This document shows positions 52,479-62,693 of a stretch of 64,000 nucleotides of DNA, one piece after another; the stretch's first letter is position 1, and the number at the start of each line of letters is the position of its first letter. Both the position numbers and the translations under genes were made by a program. Source of the DNA: UBA2377 sp964525935 (GTDB taxonomy: Bacteria; Verrucomicrobiota; Verrucomicrobiia; Opitutales; Opitutaceae); the NCBI GenBank assembly GCA_964525935.1, contig CAZGJZ010000003.1, forward strand, positions 310,001 through 374,000, in the 5' to 3' direction. The notes under the pieces were generated by a model. The model was not told the origin of the DNA and searched no databases. It saw nothing but the letters and a program-made list of their open reading frames with translations.

Positions 52479-53819
52479 TTACAACGCGCCGATGGACTCG
52501 TCGAGGACGGCGAGGAGGAAGTCGGCGTCGGCGTGCGTGATATTCATCGGCGGGGCGAAGCGGATCGTCTGGCCCCAGAGTCCGCCTTTGCCGAGGAGCA
52601 GGCCGAGTTCGCGGGCGTTTTCCACGACTTGGGCGCAGGCTTCCTTGGCGGGTTCGCGGGTGGCGCGGTCCTTCACGAACTCGATGCCGAGCATCAGGCC
52701 CTTGCCGCGCACGTCGCCGATGACCGGGTGCTTTTCCTTCAGGCGTTTGAGGCCGGCCATGATGTATTGGCCGAGCTTGAGGGAATTGGCCTGGAGGTTT
52801 TCGCGGTCGATAACTTCGAGCACGGCCTGGCCGATGGCGGAGACGACGGGGTTGCCGCCGAAGGTGTTGAAATGCGTTTTTTGCGCGAGCGTCGCGGCGA
52901 TCTTCGGCGTGGTGACGACGGCGGCGAGCGGAGCGCCGTTGCCGATGCCTTTGGCCATGGTAACAATGTCGGGAATGACGCCTTGCGTCTCGAAGCCCCA
53001 GTAATGCGTGCCGGTGCGGCCGAAGCCGGTCTGCACCTCGTCGGCGATGCAAACGCCGCCGGCGGCGCGGACGTGGGCGTAGGCGTGCTGGAGATAGCCT
53101 TGCGGAAACTCGACGAAGCCGCCGACGCCTTGAATCGACTCAGCGATGAAGGCGGCGACTTTGCCGGGCGTGGTGTAGTCGATGACCTGCTTGACGTCGT
53201 CGGCGTATTTGCGGCCGGCCTCGGGATCGTCGATACCGTGCGGACCGCGGTAGGGATAGGGCGCGGCGGCGTGGTGGACGCCGAAGCTGTGGGGGACGTT
53301 GAATTTCCAATTGCTGTTGGCGGTCACGCCCATGCCGGCGGCGTTGCCACCGTGGTAAGCGTTGCGGAGCGCGATGATGTCGTAATTGCCCGTGTAGAGC
53401 CGCGCCATGAGCAGCGCGAGGTCGTTGGCCTCGGAGCCGGAATTGACGAAATAGCAGACCTTGAGATCGCCGGGAAATTTCGAGGCGAGCGTCGCGGCAT
53501 ACTGCGCGATGTTCGGGTGAAGGTAGAGCGTGGTGGCGTGCTGGAGGGTTTCGTTCTGGCGGTTGGCTGCGGCGACAACGTGCGGGTGACAATGGCCGAC
53601 GCTGACCGTCACGATGCCGCCGAGACCGTCGAGGTAGCGTTTGCCGGTGTGGTCCCAGACATACTGCATTTTTCCCTCCACGATCATGATGGGCTGCTTG
53701 TAGTAGAGGAGGATGCCGGGGTTGAGATGCTGCTGGCGCAGGGCGAGCACGCTCTCGGCAGACGGGCCGGTGTAAGGCTCGGGCTTAAACGTGGTGGGGG
53801 GCAGCGGGATGGATTTCAT
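52479..53819 (-). CDS. Class III aminotransferase (AGXT2/beta-alanine-pyruvate type)
   Basis: 446 residues starting MKSIPLPPTTF; upstream in-frame codons to 53954 are shadows. The PLP lysine lies in DIVTMAKGIGNGAPLAAV; other blocks are GSEANDLALLMARLYTGN, AYHGGNAAGMGVT, ADEVQTGFGRTG and THFNTFGGNPVVSA. It resembles AGXT2 and beta-alanine/(R)-3-amino-2-methylpropionate:pyruvate transaminases. Given the neighbouring dihydropyrimidinase, dihydropyrimidine dehydrogenase and ureidopropionase-like genes, use of beta-alanine to malonate semialdehyde is likely. It is 28 bp downstream of the NCS1 permease gene (same strand). Confidence 0.85.
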   Translation of the reverse strand: MKSIPLPPTTFKPEPYTGPSAESVLALRQQHLNPGILLYYKQPIMIVEGKMQYVWDHTGKRYLDGLGGIVTVSVGHCHPHVVAAANRQNETLQHATTLYLHPNIAQYAATLASKFPGDLKVCYFVNSGSEANDLALLMARLYTGNYDIIALRNAYHGGNAAGMGVTANSNWKFNVPHSFGVHHAAAPYPYRGPHGIDDPEAGRKYADDVKQVIDYTTPGKVAAFIAESIQGVGGFVEFPQGYLQHAYAHVRAAGGVCIADEVQTGFGRTGTHYWGFETQGVIPDIVTMAKGIGNGAPLAAVVTTPKIAATLAQKTHFNTFGGNPVVSAIGQAVLEVIDRENLQANSLKLGQYIMAGLKRLKEKHPVIGDVRGKGLMLGIEFVKDRATREPAKEACAQVVENARELGLLLGKGGLWGQTIRFAPPMNITHADADFLLAVLDESIGAL

Positions 53820-53847
53820 GGAGAGAAATTTAAGACCACGGGTTGAT

Positions 53848-55347
<1,500 letters not shown>

Positions 55348-55439
55348 AGGTTTTATTTAACCACGGATGGCACGGATAAGGGCAGATAGGCGGAGAGTAG
55401 AGGGTGATTTCTATCCGGATCGATCCGTGAAATCCGTGG

Positions 55440-56822
55440 TCAAAAATGACTTGGTTTCCGTTCGAGGAACTGGCCGCGGCCGAGGGTGCCGCAGAATTTG
55501 CCGTCGCGGACGGCGATTTGACCGCGGACGGTGACGTCGCGCGTGCGGCCTTCCAGCGGCCAGCCTTCGAAGGCGCTGTAGTCGACGTTCATGCTTTGGG
55601 TCTTCGCGGAAATCGTGCCGCGATAGTCGGGATCGAAGACGACGAGGTCGGCGTCGGCGCCGGGCTGGATGGCGCCTTTGCGGGGGAAGAGATCGAACTG
55701 CTTCGCCACCGCGGTGCTGGCGACGTTGACGAAGGTGTGCAGGTCGATCCGGCCGGTGCGCACGCCGTGGGTGTAGAGCAGGTTGATGCGTTCCTCGAGT
55801 GACGGGATGCCGTTGGGAATCTTGGTGAAATCGGCGCGGCCCATCGGCTTTTGCTTTTCGAAATCAAACGGCGCGTGGTCGGTGGCGACGGTGTTGACGA
55901 GGCCGTCGCGGAGGCCGTGCCAGAGGACGGCTTGGTTGCGGGCGTCGCGGAGGGGCGGCGACATGACGTATTTGGCGCCCTCGAAGTTGGGTTTCTCGGC
56001 GTAGGTTTTGTCGAGCGTGAGATACTGGATGAGCGTCTCGACGCCGACACGCACGCCGCGCTGGCGGGCGGCGATGGCCTCGTCGAGGGCTTCCTTGCAA
56101 CTGAGGTGGACGATGTAGGTGGCGGCGCCGGTGAGCTCGGCGAACGTCATGAGGTGGTGCACGCCCTCGGCCTCGACGGCGGGCGGGCGGCTCTCGTGGT
56201 GTTGCGCAGGGTCGGTCTTGCCGGCGGCGAGGAGTTCCTTGCAGCGCTCGGCGACGAGCGTCTCGTTTTCGCAGTGGGCGGTGACGACGATGCCGAGTTC
56301 CTTGGCGAGCTTGAGGGTCCGGTAGAGTTCGGTGTCGTCGATCCCGAAGGCGCCTTTGTAGGCGAGGAAGATTTTGAAGGAGCTGATGCCGCGGCGGACG
56401 ATCTCGCGGAGCTGCGCCTCGGTGCCACCGTCGAATTTTGTCACGCCCATGTGGAACGTGAAATCGCAGGCGGATTTGCCGACGGCCTGGCTCATCCAGA
56501 GCTCGAAGCTCTTGAGCGCGTCGTCGGCGCGCGATGGGCAGCACATCTCGATGAGGGTGGTCGTGCCGCCGACGAGCGCGGCCTTCGAGCCGGTCTCGTA
56601 GGTGTCCTTCGAAAACGTCCCCATGAACGGCAGGTAAATGTGGACGTGCGGATCGATGAAACCGGGGAAGACGTATTTGCCGGTGGCGTCGATGACCTCG
56701 GTGCCGGCAGGTGCGGCGAGGTTCCGGTCGATCCTGGTGATCGTCTCGCCTTCGCAGTAGATGTCGGCGACGTAGCGCGAGTCGGCGGTCACTATCTCGC
56801 CATTTTTGATCAGAAGGCTCAT
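55440..56822 (-). CDS. hydA: Dihydropyrimidinase / D-hydantoinase
   Basis: 460 residues. The amidohydrolase metal ligands are seen as His59 and His61 (IDPHVHIY) and carboxylated Lys150 (SSFKIFLAYKG), with TAHCENE, YIVHLSC and TDHAPFDFEKQK downstream. It opens the ring of dihydrouracil or dihydrothymine to N-carbamoyl-beta-amino acid (second step of the reductive pyrimidine route), or of hydantoins. It starts 60 bp after the preA stop on the same strand and 92 bp before the NCS1 gene, so these are likely one operon. Confidence 0.92.
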   Translation of the reverse strand: MSLLIKNGEIVTADSRYVADIYCEGETITRIDRNLAAPAGTEVIDATGKYVFPGFIDPHVHIYLPFMGTFSKDTYETGSKAALVGGTTTLIEMCCPSRADDALKSFELWMSQAVGKSACDFTFHMGVTKFDGGTEAQLREIVRRGISSFKIFLAYKGAFGIDDTELYRTLKLAKELGIVVTAHCENETLVAERCKELLAAGKTDPAQHHESRPPAVEAEGVHHLMTFAELTGAATYIVHLSCKEALDEAIAARQRGVRVGVETLIQYLTLDKTYAEKPNFEGAKYVMSPPLRDARNQAVLWHGLRDGLVNTVATDHAPFDFEKQKPMGRADFTKIPNGIPSLEERINLLYTHGVRTGRIDLHTFVNVASTAVAKQFDLFPRKGAIQPGADADLVVFDPDYRGTISAKTQSMNVDYSAFEGWPLEGRTRDVTVRGQIAVRDGKFCGTLGRGQFLERKPSHF

Positions 56823-56882
56823 GGGAAAGGTCGTTTGGCCACGGATGAACGCTGGGAGGCGCGGATGGCCGGCAAATCGGGA

Positions 56883-58013
56883 TCAACCTTTGGAAAGGGC
56901 GTCGGATTGCTTCACGAAATCGTCGCCGCTCCATTCGCCGTCGCTCTTGACGGCTTTGCTCGGGGCGGTGGCGGCGGCTTTTTGGGCGGCCTTGCGCTCG
57001 GTCTGGCGTTTCACGAGATCGGCGTGCGTGGTGAAATACGGGAGGCTCTTGCCTTTGAAATCGTCGAGCGTTTCGAAGCCGTGCCTGGCCATGAACGCGA
57101 GGAGTTCGTCGCACATGGGTTTAACGCATTCGTAGCCGGACTTCATGACGCCGGTGCAGACTTGCACGGTGTCGGCGCCGAGGAGGATGAACTCCGCGGC
57201 GTCATGGCCACGCTCGATGCCGCCGATGCCGGAGAGGGAGCGGCGGGAAAATTCGGCGCGGATCATCGTGGCGAGTTCCATCACCATGCGGAGCGCGATG
57301 GGTTTCACGGCGCGGCAGGAGTAGCCGCCGGGCGTGGTGTAGCCTTCGACACACGGGTCGGGGCGGAGGGTGTCGAGGTTGACGCCCATGACGCTGCGGA
57401 TGGTGTTGATGGCGCTGAGGCCGGTGGCACCGCCGCGGAGAGCGGCACGGCCGGGCTCCTCGATGTGCGTGATGTTGGGCGTCATCTTCGCCCAGAACGG
57501 TTTCGTGGCGGCGGATTTTACCCAACCGCAGACCTCCTCGAGGATTTCGGGGTCCTGACCCATGGCGGCGCCCATCTTGCGCTCGGGCAGGCCGTGCGGG
57601 CAGGAGAAATTGAGCTCGAAGGCATCGACGCCGGCGAGTTCGCAGCGCTGCACGATCTCGAACCACGCGTCCTTGTTGTATTCCTCCATGATGGAGGCGA
57701 TGAGGGCGCCCTTGGGCTGGCCGTCCTTGCAGCGCTTGAATTCGTCGAGCCAGATGTTGAACGGGCGGTCGCTGATGAGCTCGATGTTTTCCCAGCCGAT
57801 GACCTCGCCGCTGGCGGCGTGGAGCTTGGCGTAGCGCGGGGAGACGTTGGTGACCTTGGACGCGTCGAGGCTGATGGTCTTGGCGATGACGCCGCCCCAG
57901 CCTTCGCGGAAGGCGCGGTTGATGACGCTGAGGTTGGTGCCGGGCGGACCGGAGCCGATGATGAACGGGTTGGGCAGTTTCAGGCCGTCAACGGTGGTGG
58001 CGAGCGTGGGCAT
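56883..58013 (-). CDS. preA: Dihydropyrimidine dehydrogenase catalytic subunit (PreA), ferredoxin tail lacking
   Basis: 376 residues. It has the DHODH-like (TIM barrel) part of PreA: NPFIIGSGPPGTNLSVINRAF, VIAKTISLDASKVTNVSPRY, FELNFSCPHGLPERKMGAAMGQ, FWAKMTPNITHIEE, GIGGIERGHDAAEFILLGADTVQVCTGVM. It reduces uracil or thymine to the dihydro form with NAD(P)H. E. coli PreA is about 411 residues and ends in two 4Fe-4S ferredoxin motifs; here the protein ends with an Ala/Lys-rich tail and WSGDDFVKQSDALSKG, with no Cys cluster. The PreT partner is not in the window. It is the first gene of its strand, divergent from the M20 hydrolase. Confidence 0.85.
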   Translation of the reverse strand: MPTLATTVDGLKLPNPFIIGSGPPGTNLSVINRAFREGWGGVIAKTISLDASKVTNVSPRYAKLHAASGEVIGWENIELISDRPFNIWLDEFKRCKDGQPKGALIASIMEEYNKDAWFEIVQRCELAGVDAFELNFSCPHGLPERKMGAAMGQDPEILEEVCGWVKSAATKPFWAKMTPNITHIEEPGRAALRGGATGLSAINTIRSVMGVNLDTLRPDPCVEGYTTPGGYSCRAVKPIALRMVMELATMIRAEFSRRSLSGIGGIERGHDAAEFILLGADTVQVCTGVMKSGYECVKPMCDELLAFMARHGFETLDDFKGKSLPYFTTHADLVKRQTERKAAQKAAATAPSKAVKSDGEWSGDDFVKQSDALSKG

Positions 58014-58211
58014 GGGCGGGTGTTGGTTGGGAAACCGGCGGGCAACCCGGCCTGGCAGGGGGAAGTCGGTGGACTTTGCCCGGCGACTCCCGCGGGCGCA
58101 ACTGGGCCGCCAGCGGGAATGGTTGGTGGATGATTGGTGGGTTGAATCCTGCGGGGCAGGCGGTAGTTTCCAAGCAGATTTCAGGCCGCGAGCCTTCCAT
58201 CACTGTATTCC
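58014..58211. other. 198-bp divergent promoter region between preA and the M20 hydrolase gene
   Basis: The gap separates the two head-to-head pyrimidine genes. It contains T/G-rich repeats (GGTTGGTGGATGATTGGTGG near 58120) and a GC-rich stretch but no recognisable tRNA, ORF or certain -35/-10 pair. Because both genes serve one route, a shared regulator site is probable but is not identified. Confidence 0.35.
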
Positions 58212-59453
58212 ATGCCCTTGAACCCGAAACGCACCGTCGCCGAGCTGAAGGAGCTGCGGGCCCTCACGGGCGATGACAACGGGGCACAGCGCGTGGCGTT
58301 TACGCCGACGTGGGTCAAGGCGCGGGCCTGGCTGCGGGAAAAACTCGCCGGGCTGCCGGTCGAGACGCACGTGGACGCGGCGGGAAATTTCTGGGCGACG
58401 CTGCGCGGTGAAAGCGACCGGGCGCTGCTCATCGGCGGGCACCTCGACTCCGTGCCGAACGGCGGCTGGCTCGACGGTTGCCTCAATGTGATGGCGGGCG
58501 TGGAGATTTTACGCCGCATCAACGAGCAGTATGCCGGGCGGCCGCCGGTCACGGTGAGGCTTGTTGATTGGGCGGACGAGGAGGGCGCACGGTTTGGCAA
58601 GAGCCTGTTCGGTTCGTCGGCGTGCTCGGGCAAACTCGATATGACCGAGGCGCGCGGGCTGAAGGACCGGCAGGGGATCGCCCTGCCCGAAGCATTGAAA
58701 GCGGTGGGCGTGGATTTCGAGAAAGTGAAGGACAGTGGCGTGGAATTGAAAAACGCCGCGGCGTATCTCGAGCTGCACATCGAGCAGGGGCCGGTGTTGC
58801 TCGATCTGGATTTGCCGCTCGGCGCGGTGCTCGGGACTTTCGGCGTGGAGCGACACGCGATCACGTTTCACGGCCAGGCGGCCCACTCCGGCAGCACGCC
58901 GATGAACCGGCGCAGGGATGCACTGCTGGCGGCGGGGAAGATGAGCGCCGAGATCTACGAAATCGCCCGCCGCAGCGGCAACGGCGTGTGCACCATCGGC
59001 TCCTGCACGACGAAGCCCGGCATCGTGACGAGTGTGGTGGAGGAATGCCGCATCACGCTCGATCAACGGCATCTCGATGCCGCGAAGCTCGCGCAGATGC
59101 TGCGCGAGACGAAGGAGGCGAGCGAACGTTTTGCCGCCGAGGGCAACGTGCGCGCGACTTGGGAGCGGATTTGGCGGATCGAGCCGCGGCCGTTTCATGC
59201 GGAGTTGATCGAGCTGTGCGATGGCGCGATCCGTGAAACGGTGCCGGCGTCGCACCGGTTGCCCTCGGGTCCGCTGCACGATGCGGCCGAGACCTGCGGC
59301 GCGGGCGTGCCCACCGTGATGATGTTTGTGCAGAGCCTGCACGGGATCAGTCACAACAAGATCGAGGACACCAAAGAAGAGCATCTCGAGTTGAGTGTGG
59401 CGGCATTTGACCGCTTGGCATCGAAGACGATGGCGTGGATGGCGCGGCGCTGA
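58212..59453 (+). CDS. M20-type amidohydrolase (N-carbamoyl-beta-alanine/allantoate hydrolase family)
   Basis: 413 residues. Metal ligands: His77 (GGHLDSVPNGGWLDG), Asp88, Glu123-Glu124 (ADEEGARFG), and HIEQGPVL; then HGQAAHSGSTPMNRRRDAL in the dimerisation domain. The C-terminal half has SLHGISHNKIEDTKEEHL, typical of the beta-ureidopropionase/hydantoinase-related M20 group. It would hydrolyse N-carbamoyl-beta-alanine to beta-alanine, CO2 and ammonia, the third reductive pyrimidine step; allantoate or carbamoyl-amino acids are alternatives. It is divergent from preA across a 198-bp gap with no recognised operator. Confidence 0.85.
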   Translation: MPLNPKRTVAELKELRALTGDDNGAQRVAFTPTWVKARAWLREKLAGLPVETHVDAAGNFWATLRGESDRALLIGGHLDSVPNGGWLDGCLNVMAGVEILRRINEQYAGRPPVTVRLVDWADEEGARFGKSLFGSSACSGKLDMTEARGLKDRQGIALPEALKAVGVDFEKVKDSGVELKNAAAYLELHIEQGPVLLDLDLPLGAVLGTFGVERHAITFHGQAAHSGSTPMNRRRDALLAAGKMSAEIYEIARRSGNGVCTIGSCTTKPGIVTSVVEECRITLDQRHLDAAKLAQMLRETKEASERFAAEGNVRATWERIWRIEPRPFHAELIELCDGAIRETVPASHRLPSGPLHDAAETCGAGVPTVMMFVQSLHGISHNKIEDTKEEHLELSVAAFDRLASKTMAWMARR

Positions 59454-59597
59454 ATTTGCGCATATTCCTTGTGGCCAGGGTGTTGTGGCTCGCCGACATG
59501 ACACGGTGTTTTGGGACGGCGTTTGACAAGTCAGCGGGAAACGCGATGAACTGCATTTCAACCGACCTCACCCACGGATTGATATGCTTCCCTCCGC

Positions 59598-59894
59598 ATG
59601 CAATTTGCCTCCTTGATCGCAATGATTGAGCCCGCTCCCGTGTTGGGATTGATGGGCAACCTCATGCTCGATGAAGTCGGTCTCACCGTGGTCGTTATCA
59701 TCACGATCGTAGGCATCCTGCTCCGCCTTTACGTGCCGCGACACCGGATGGAAGTGGAAGAGCACATGAAAAACGGCAAGATCACGGAAGACGAGGCGCG
59801 CCGGCAGATAAAGTTTTTGGAAACGAGCACCAGTGTCCTGACGATTGTCGGGCTGGTGCTGCTCGTCCTGGTGCTGATTGACATGGCGGAGTGA
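59598..59894 (+). CDS. Small two-helix membrane protein
   Basis: 98 residues: an N-terminal helix (VGLTVVVIITIVGILLRLYV), a charged middle resembling a SHOCT-type segment (EEHMKNGKITEDEARRQIKF) and a second helix (VLTIVGLVLLVLVLIDM). It is not recognised as a named family. Start at 59598 is taken as the first ATG; 59622 (MIEPAPV) is an alternative. It stands alone between a divergent hydrolase and the lipase-like gene. Confidence 0.55.
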   Translation: MQFASLIAMIEPAPVLGLMGNLMLDEVGLTVVVIITIVGILLRLYVPRHRMEVEEHMKNGKITEDEARRQIKFLETSTSVLTIVGLVLLVLVLIDMAE

Positions 59895-60083
59895 CCGGCG
59901 CGCTGCGCCGGCGGCGAAAAACGACGGCGGTGGGATGAGCGCCGTTTATTCTTCGAGTAGTGGATAGACGCCCCGCGCCAATGGTCGCGCCACCGTGCCG
60001 CATCCGGCGGACTCGACCCTGTCATTTCTGGAATTTGCCACGCGCTGTCGGCGCAGGTGCGGGTGCTCGATCTGACGGCAGGC

Positions 60084-60806
60084 TCACGACTCCCGATCAA
60101 AGGCTCCGGTGCGGAGGAAGGTGATGACCTGGGCGATGGCCCGGGGATTTTTCATCAGAAACGGATGCGTGGCCGGCAGGATGAGATGATCGGTCATACC
60201 CGTGAGTTTGGTCCGCTCAACCGAGACTTTCCCATCGTCCGGACCGGCGATCATGCCGCTGTTGATCCAGTTGATGCTCTGGTTGCCGGCGATGATGCCG
60301 ACTGAAAAATTGGGTGGACCGAGCCGGTTGGGCGTGGAGGTGGCGGCGGTCCCGAGTTCCTGGCCCGCCGGGCCGTTGATCTCTTGGAAGAGCGACCAGT
60401 TTTTCAGGCGGTCGACCACCTCGCTGCCTTGGTTGGGCGGGCCGAGCATAACGACGCGGCCGAGTGCGGTGTCGGGCGTGTGGCGGCTGAAGTAGCTCCG
60501 CACGAGGATGCCGCCGAGCGAGTGGGTGACGAAGTGGATTTTTTGCGCGCCTTGCGTGTGGCAGGCCGCGAGTGCGGGAGCGATGGCGGCGTCGGCGAGT
60601 TGGGCGATGGCTGCGGTGCGCGAAGGGTAGTCAATGTTGTGCACGACGTAGCCGGCCGCGGTGAGGGCGGCCTGCATCCGCGCCATAGACGAACTGCTGC
60701 GGCAAAGACCGTGCAGGAGAATGACGTGCTCGCTGGCGCTGGCGGCTGAAGTGGCGAAAGCGAGCAAGCCGGTGGTCAGCAGAAACTGACGGAGTAAGCG
60801 GCGCAT
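60084..60806 (-). CDS. Exported alpha/beta-hydrolase (lipase-like)
   Basis: 240 residues starting MRRLLRQFLLTTGLLAFATS, a Sec signal ending ASAASASE. The nucleophile elbow is THSLGGI (GxSxG variant TxSxG), preceded by HVILLHGLCRSSSSM, the oxyanion strand typical of bacterial triacylglycerol or phospholipase-type esterases (class lipase EstA/DUF915-like). A His near DHLILPATHPFLM could complete the triad. It probably hydrolyses an ester in the periplasm or outside. The stop faces a 189-bp gap before the small membrane gene. It lies 24 bp past sufS and on the same strand. Confidence 0.75.
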   Translation of the reverse strand: MRRLLRQFLLTTGLLAFATSAASASEHVILLHGLCRSSSSMARMQAALTAAGYVVHNIDYPSRTAAIAQLADAAIAPALAACHTQGAQKIHFVTHSLGGILVRSYFSRHTPDTALGRVVMLGPPNQGSEVVDRLKNWSLFQEINGPAGQELGTAATSTPNRLGPPNFSVGIIAGNQSINWINSGMIAGPDDGKVSVERTKLTGMTDHLILPATHPFLMKNPRAIAQVITFLRTGAFDRES

Positions 60807-60829
60807 GGGTTTCCGCTTCCGGCGCAGAA

Positions 60830-62065
60830 TCAGCCGACGAAGAACTTGAGCGTGCGGCGGAGGGAGGCGACGAGGGCGTCGATTTCCTGCTCGGTGTTGT
60901 AGAGATAGAAACTCGCGCGCGTGGTGCTGGTGAGGCCGAGCTTGCGCATCAGCGGCTGGTTGCAGTGGTGGCCGCCGCGGAGGGCGACGCCGTCTTCGTC
61001 GGCGAAGGTGACGATGTCGTGGGCGTGCACGCCTTCGAAGGCGAAGCTCACGAGGCCGCTGCGTTCGGCGCCGGCGCGCGGGCCGATGATGCGGATGCCA
61101 GGAAGAACCGAGAGTTTTTCCATGGCGATGCGGACAAGTGCGTCGTCGTGCGCGGCGATTTTGTCGCGGCCGAGGGCGTCGAGGTAATCGCAGGCCGCGC
61201 CGAGGGCGATGGCGTCGGCGACGTTGGGCGTGCCGGCCTCGAAGCGCTCGGGCGCGGGTTTCCACGAGGCGCCTTCATAGGTGACGCTGACGACCATGCC
61301 GCCGCCGGTTTCGTCGGGCGCGAGTTTGTCGAGGAGCGCGCGGCGGCCATAGAGGACGCCGATGCCGGTGGGGCCGCACATCTTGTGGCCGGAGAAGGCG
61401 ACGAAGTCGGCGCCGATCGCCTGCACGTCGAACGGGAGGTGGCCGATGGATTGCGCGGCGTCGATCACGGTGATGGCGCCGACGGCGCGCGCACGGCGGC
61501 AGAACTCGGCGGCGGGATTGATCGTGCCGAGCGTGTTGGAAATGTGGGTGAACGCGAAGAGCTTCACCTGCGGCGTGAGGAGTTTGTCGAGCGCGGCGAG
61601 GTCGAGGCCACCCTCGGCGTCGGCGCCGAGGAAGGGGACGTATTTGAGTGTGGCGCCGCTGGCCTTGGCGGCCTGTTGCCACGGGACGAGGTTGGAATGG
61701 TGCTCGATCTCGGTGGTGAGGACGACGTCGCCGGGCTTGAGGTGCGCATGGGCCCAGCTGCGGGCGACGACGTTGATGCTCTCGGTGGTGCCGCGGGTGA
61801 AGATGATCTCGGCGGGATCGGCGGCGTTGATGAACTTGGCGACGCGGGTGCGGGCGCCCTCGTAGCCATCGGTGGCGCGCATGGAGAGCGCGTGGAGGCC
61901 GCGGTGGACGTTGCTGTTGTCGCGCTCGTAGTAGTGCACGAGGGCGTCGATCACGCTGCGCGGTTTCTGGGAGGTGGCGCCGTTGTCGAAATAGACGAGG
62001 GGCTTGCCGTTGACCTGCTGGTGCAGGATCGGGAAATCGGCGCGGACGTTTTTCCAGTCGGGCAT
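60830..62065 (-). CDS. sufS: Cysteine desulfurase SufS
   Basis: 411 residues starting MPDWKNVRADFPILHQQ; the extension to 62266 is the shadow of sufU. PLP Lys228 (FSGHKMCGPTGIGV) and active Cys368 (RGGHHCNQP) are present, with EHHSNLVPWQQ as in SufS group II desulfurases. It releases sulfur from cysteine for Fe-S cluster assembly. It starts 1 nt after the sufU stop, so they are co-expressed. No sufBCD genes are in the window. Confidence 0.94.
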   Translation of the reverse strand: MPDWKNVRADFPILHQQVNGKPLVYFDNGATSQKPRSVIDALVHYYERDNSNVHRGLHALSMRATDGYEGARTRVAKFINAADPAEIIFTRGTTESINVVARSWAHAHLKPGDVVLTTEIEHHSNLVPWQQAAKASGATLKYVPFLGADAEGGLDLAALDKLLTPQVKLFAFTHISNTLGTINPAAEFCRRARAVGAITVIDAAQSIGHLPFDVQAIGADFVAFSGHKMCGPTGIGVLYGRRALLDKLAPDETGGGMVVSVTYEGASWKPAPERFEAGTPNVADAIALGAACDYLDALGRDKIAAHDDALVRIAMEKLSVLPGIRIIGPRAGAERSGLVSFAFEGVHAHDIVTFADEDGVALRGGHHCNQPLMRKLGLTSTTRASFYLYNTEQEIDALVASLRRTLKFFVG

Positions 62066-62066
62066 A

Positions 62067-62519
62067 TCAGTCCTTATGGGTTTCCGTCGTGGCGGGGACG
62101 GGGTCGCCCTTGAGGGCGTTGAGGGCGGCGTGCCAGCCGAGGGTGGCGCACTTGATGCGGGCGGGGAAGGCGTGGACGCCGGCGAAGGCGCCGAGGTCGC
62201 TAATTTCCTCCGGGGCGTGGCCGGTGGTGACGATGTCGTGGAATTCGTTGAAAAGTTTTTCGGCATCGCCCGCGGTCTTGCCCTTGAGCTGGGTCGTCAT
62301 GAGTGAGGCGCTGGCCTGCGAGATGGCGCAGCCGGAGCCGTCGAAGGTGATTTCGCCGATGCGGTCGCCGTCGAGGCGCAGGTAAACGCTGCACTGGTCG
62401 CCACAGGTCGGGTTGTCGCCGTGGGCGATGCGGTTGGCCGTGGGCAATTTGCCGCGGTTCCGGGGGCGGCGGTTGTGATCGAGGATGACCTGCTGGTAGA
62501 GATCGGCGAGATCGGACAT
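62067..62519 (-). CDS. sufU: Sulfur-transfer/scaffold protein SufU
   Basis: 150 residues. The zinc/active site residues are Cys39-Asp41 (NPTCGDQC), Cys64 (GSGCAIS) and Cys124 (RIKCATLGWH), with the Asp between cysteines typical of SufU rather than IscU. In other bacteria SufU is a zinc-dependent sulfur acceptor for SufS, and the gene order sufU-sufS here fits that pairing. Sequence and length are standard. Confidence 0.92.
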   Translation of the reverse strand: MSDLADLYQQVILDHNRRPRNRGKLPTANRIAHGDNPTCGDQCSVYLRLDGDRIGEITFDGSGCAISQASASLMTTQLKGKTAGDAEKLFNEFHDIVTTGHAPEEISDLGAFAGVHAFPARIKCATLGWHAALNALKGDPVPATTETHKD

Positions 62520-62651
62520 GGCAAGGACGCTAGCGGAAAGTTCGCGAAGCGCAAAGCCGGGTTTTGGATTTGCGCGGCATAGCGCTGCAACGGGAGGGAA
62601 AGCCCCGTCCTATTCCCTGTTGGGGGCGTGTGTGCGATGTCCTATACCCAT

Positions 62652-62676
62652 GGGCCGCGCGCGGAGCGCACGGCCC
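62652..62676 (-). repeat. GC-rich hairpin downstream of the Gfo/Idh gene
   Basis: Arms GGGCCG and CGGCCC (inner GCGC/GCGC) lie 18-42 bp past the stop of the minus-strand dehydrogenase. No T-run follows, so it is a weak terminator or 3' stabilising stem. Confidence 0.3.
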
Positions 62677-62693
62677 GTCTGGCCGATCCGATC

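Noticed and set aside
62580..62640. Third REP-like element near 62590
   Set aside because: GGGAGGGAAAGCCCCGTCC has no GTAG head directly before a palindrome and the arms do not pair well.
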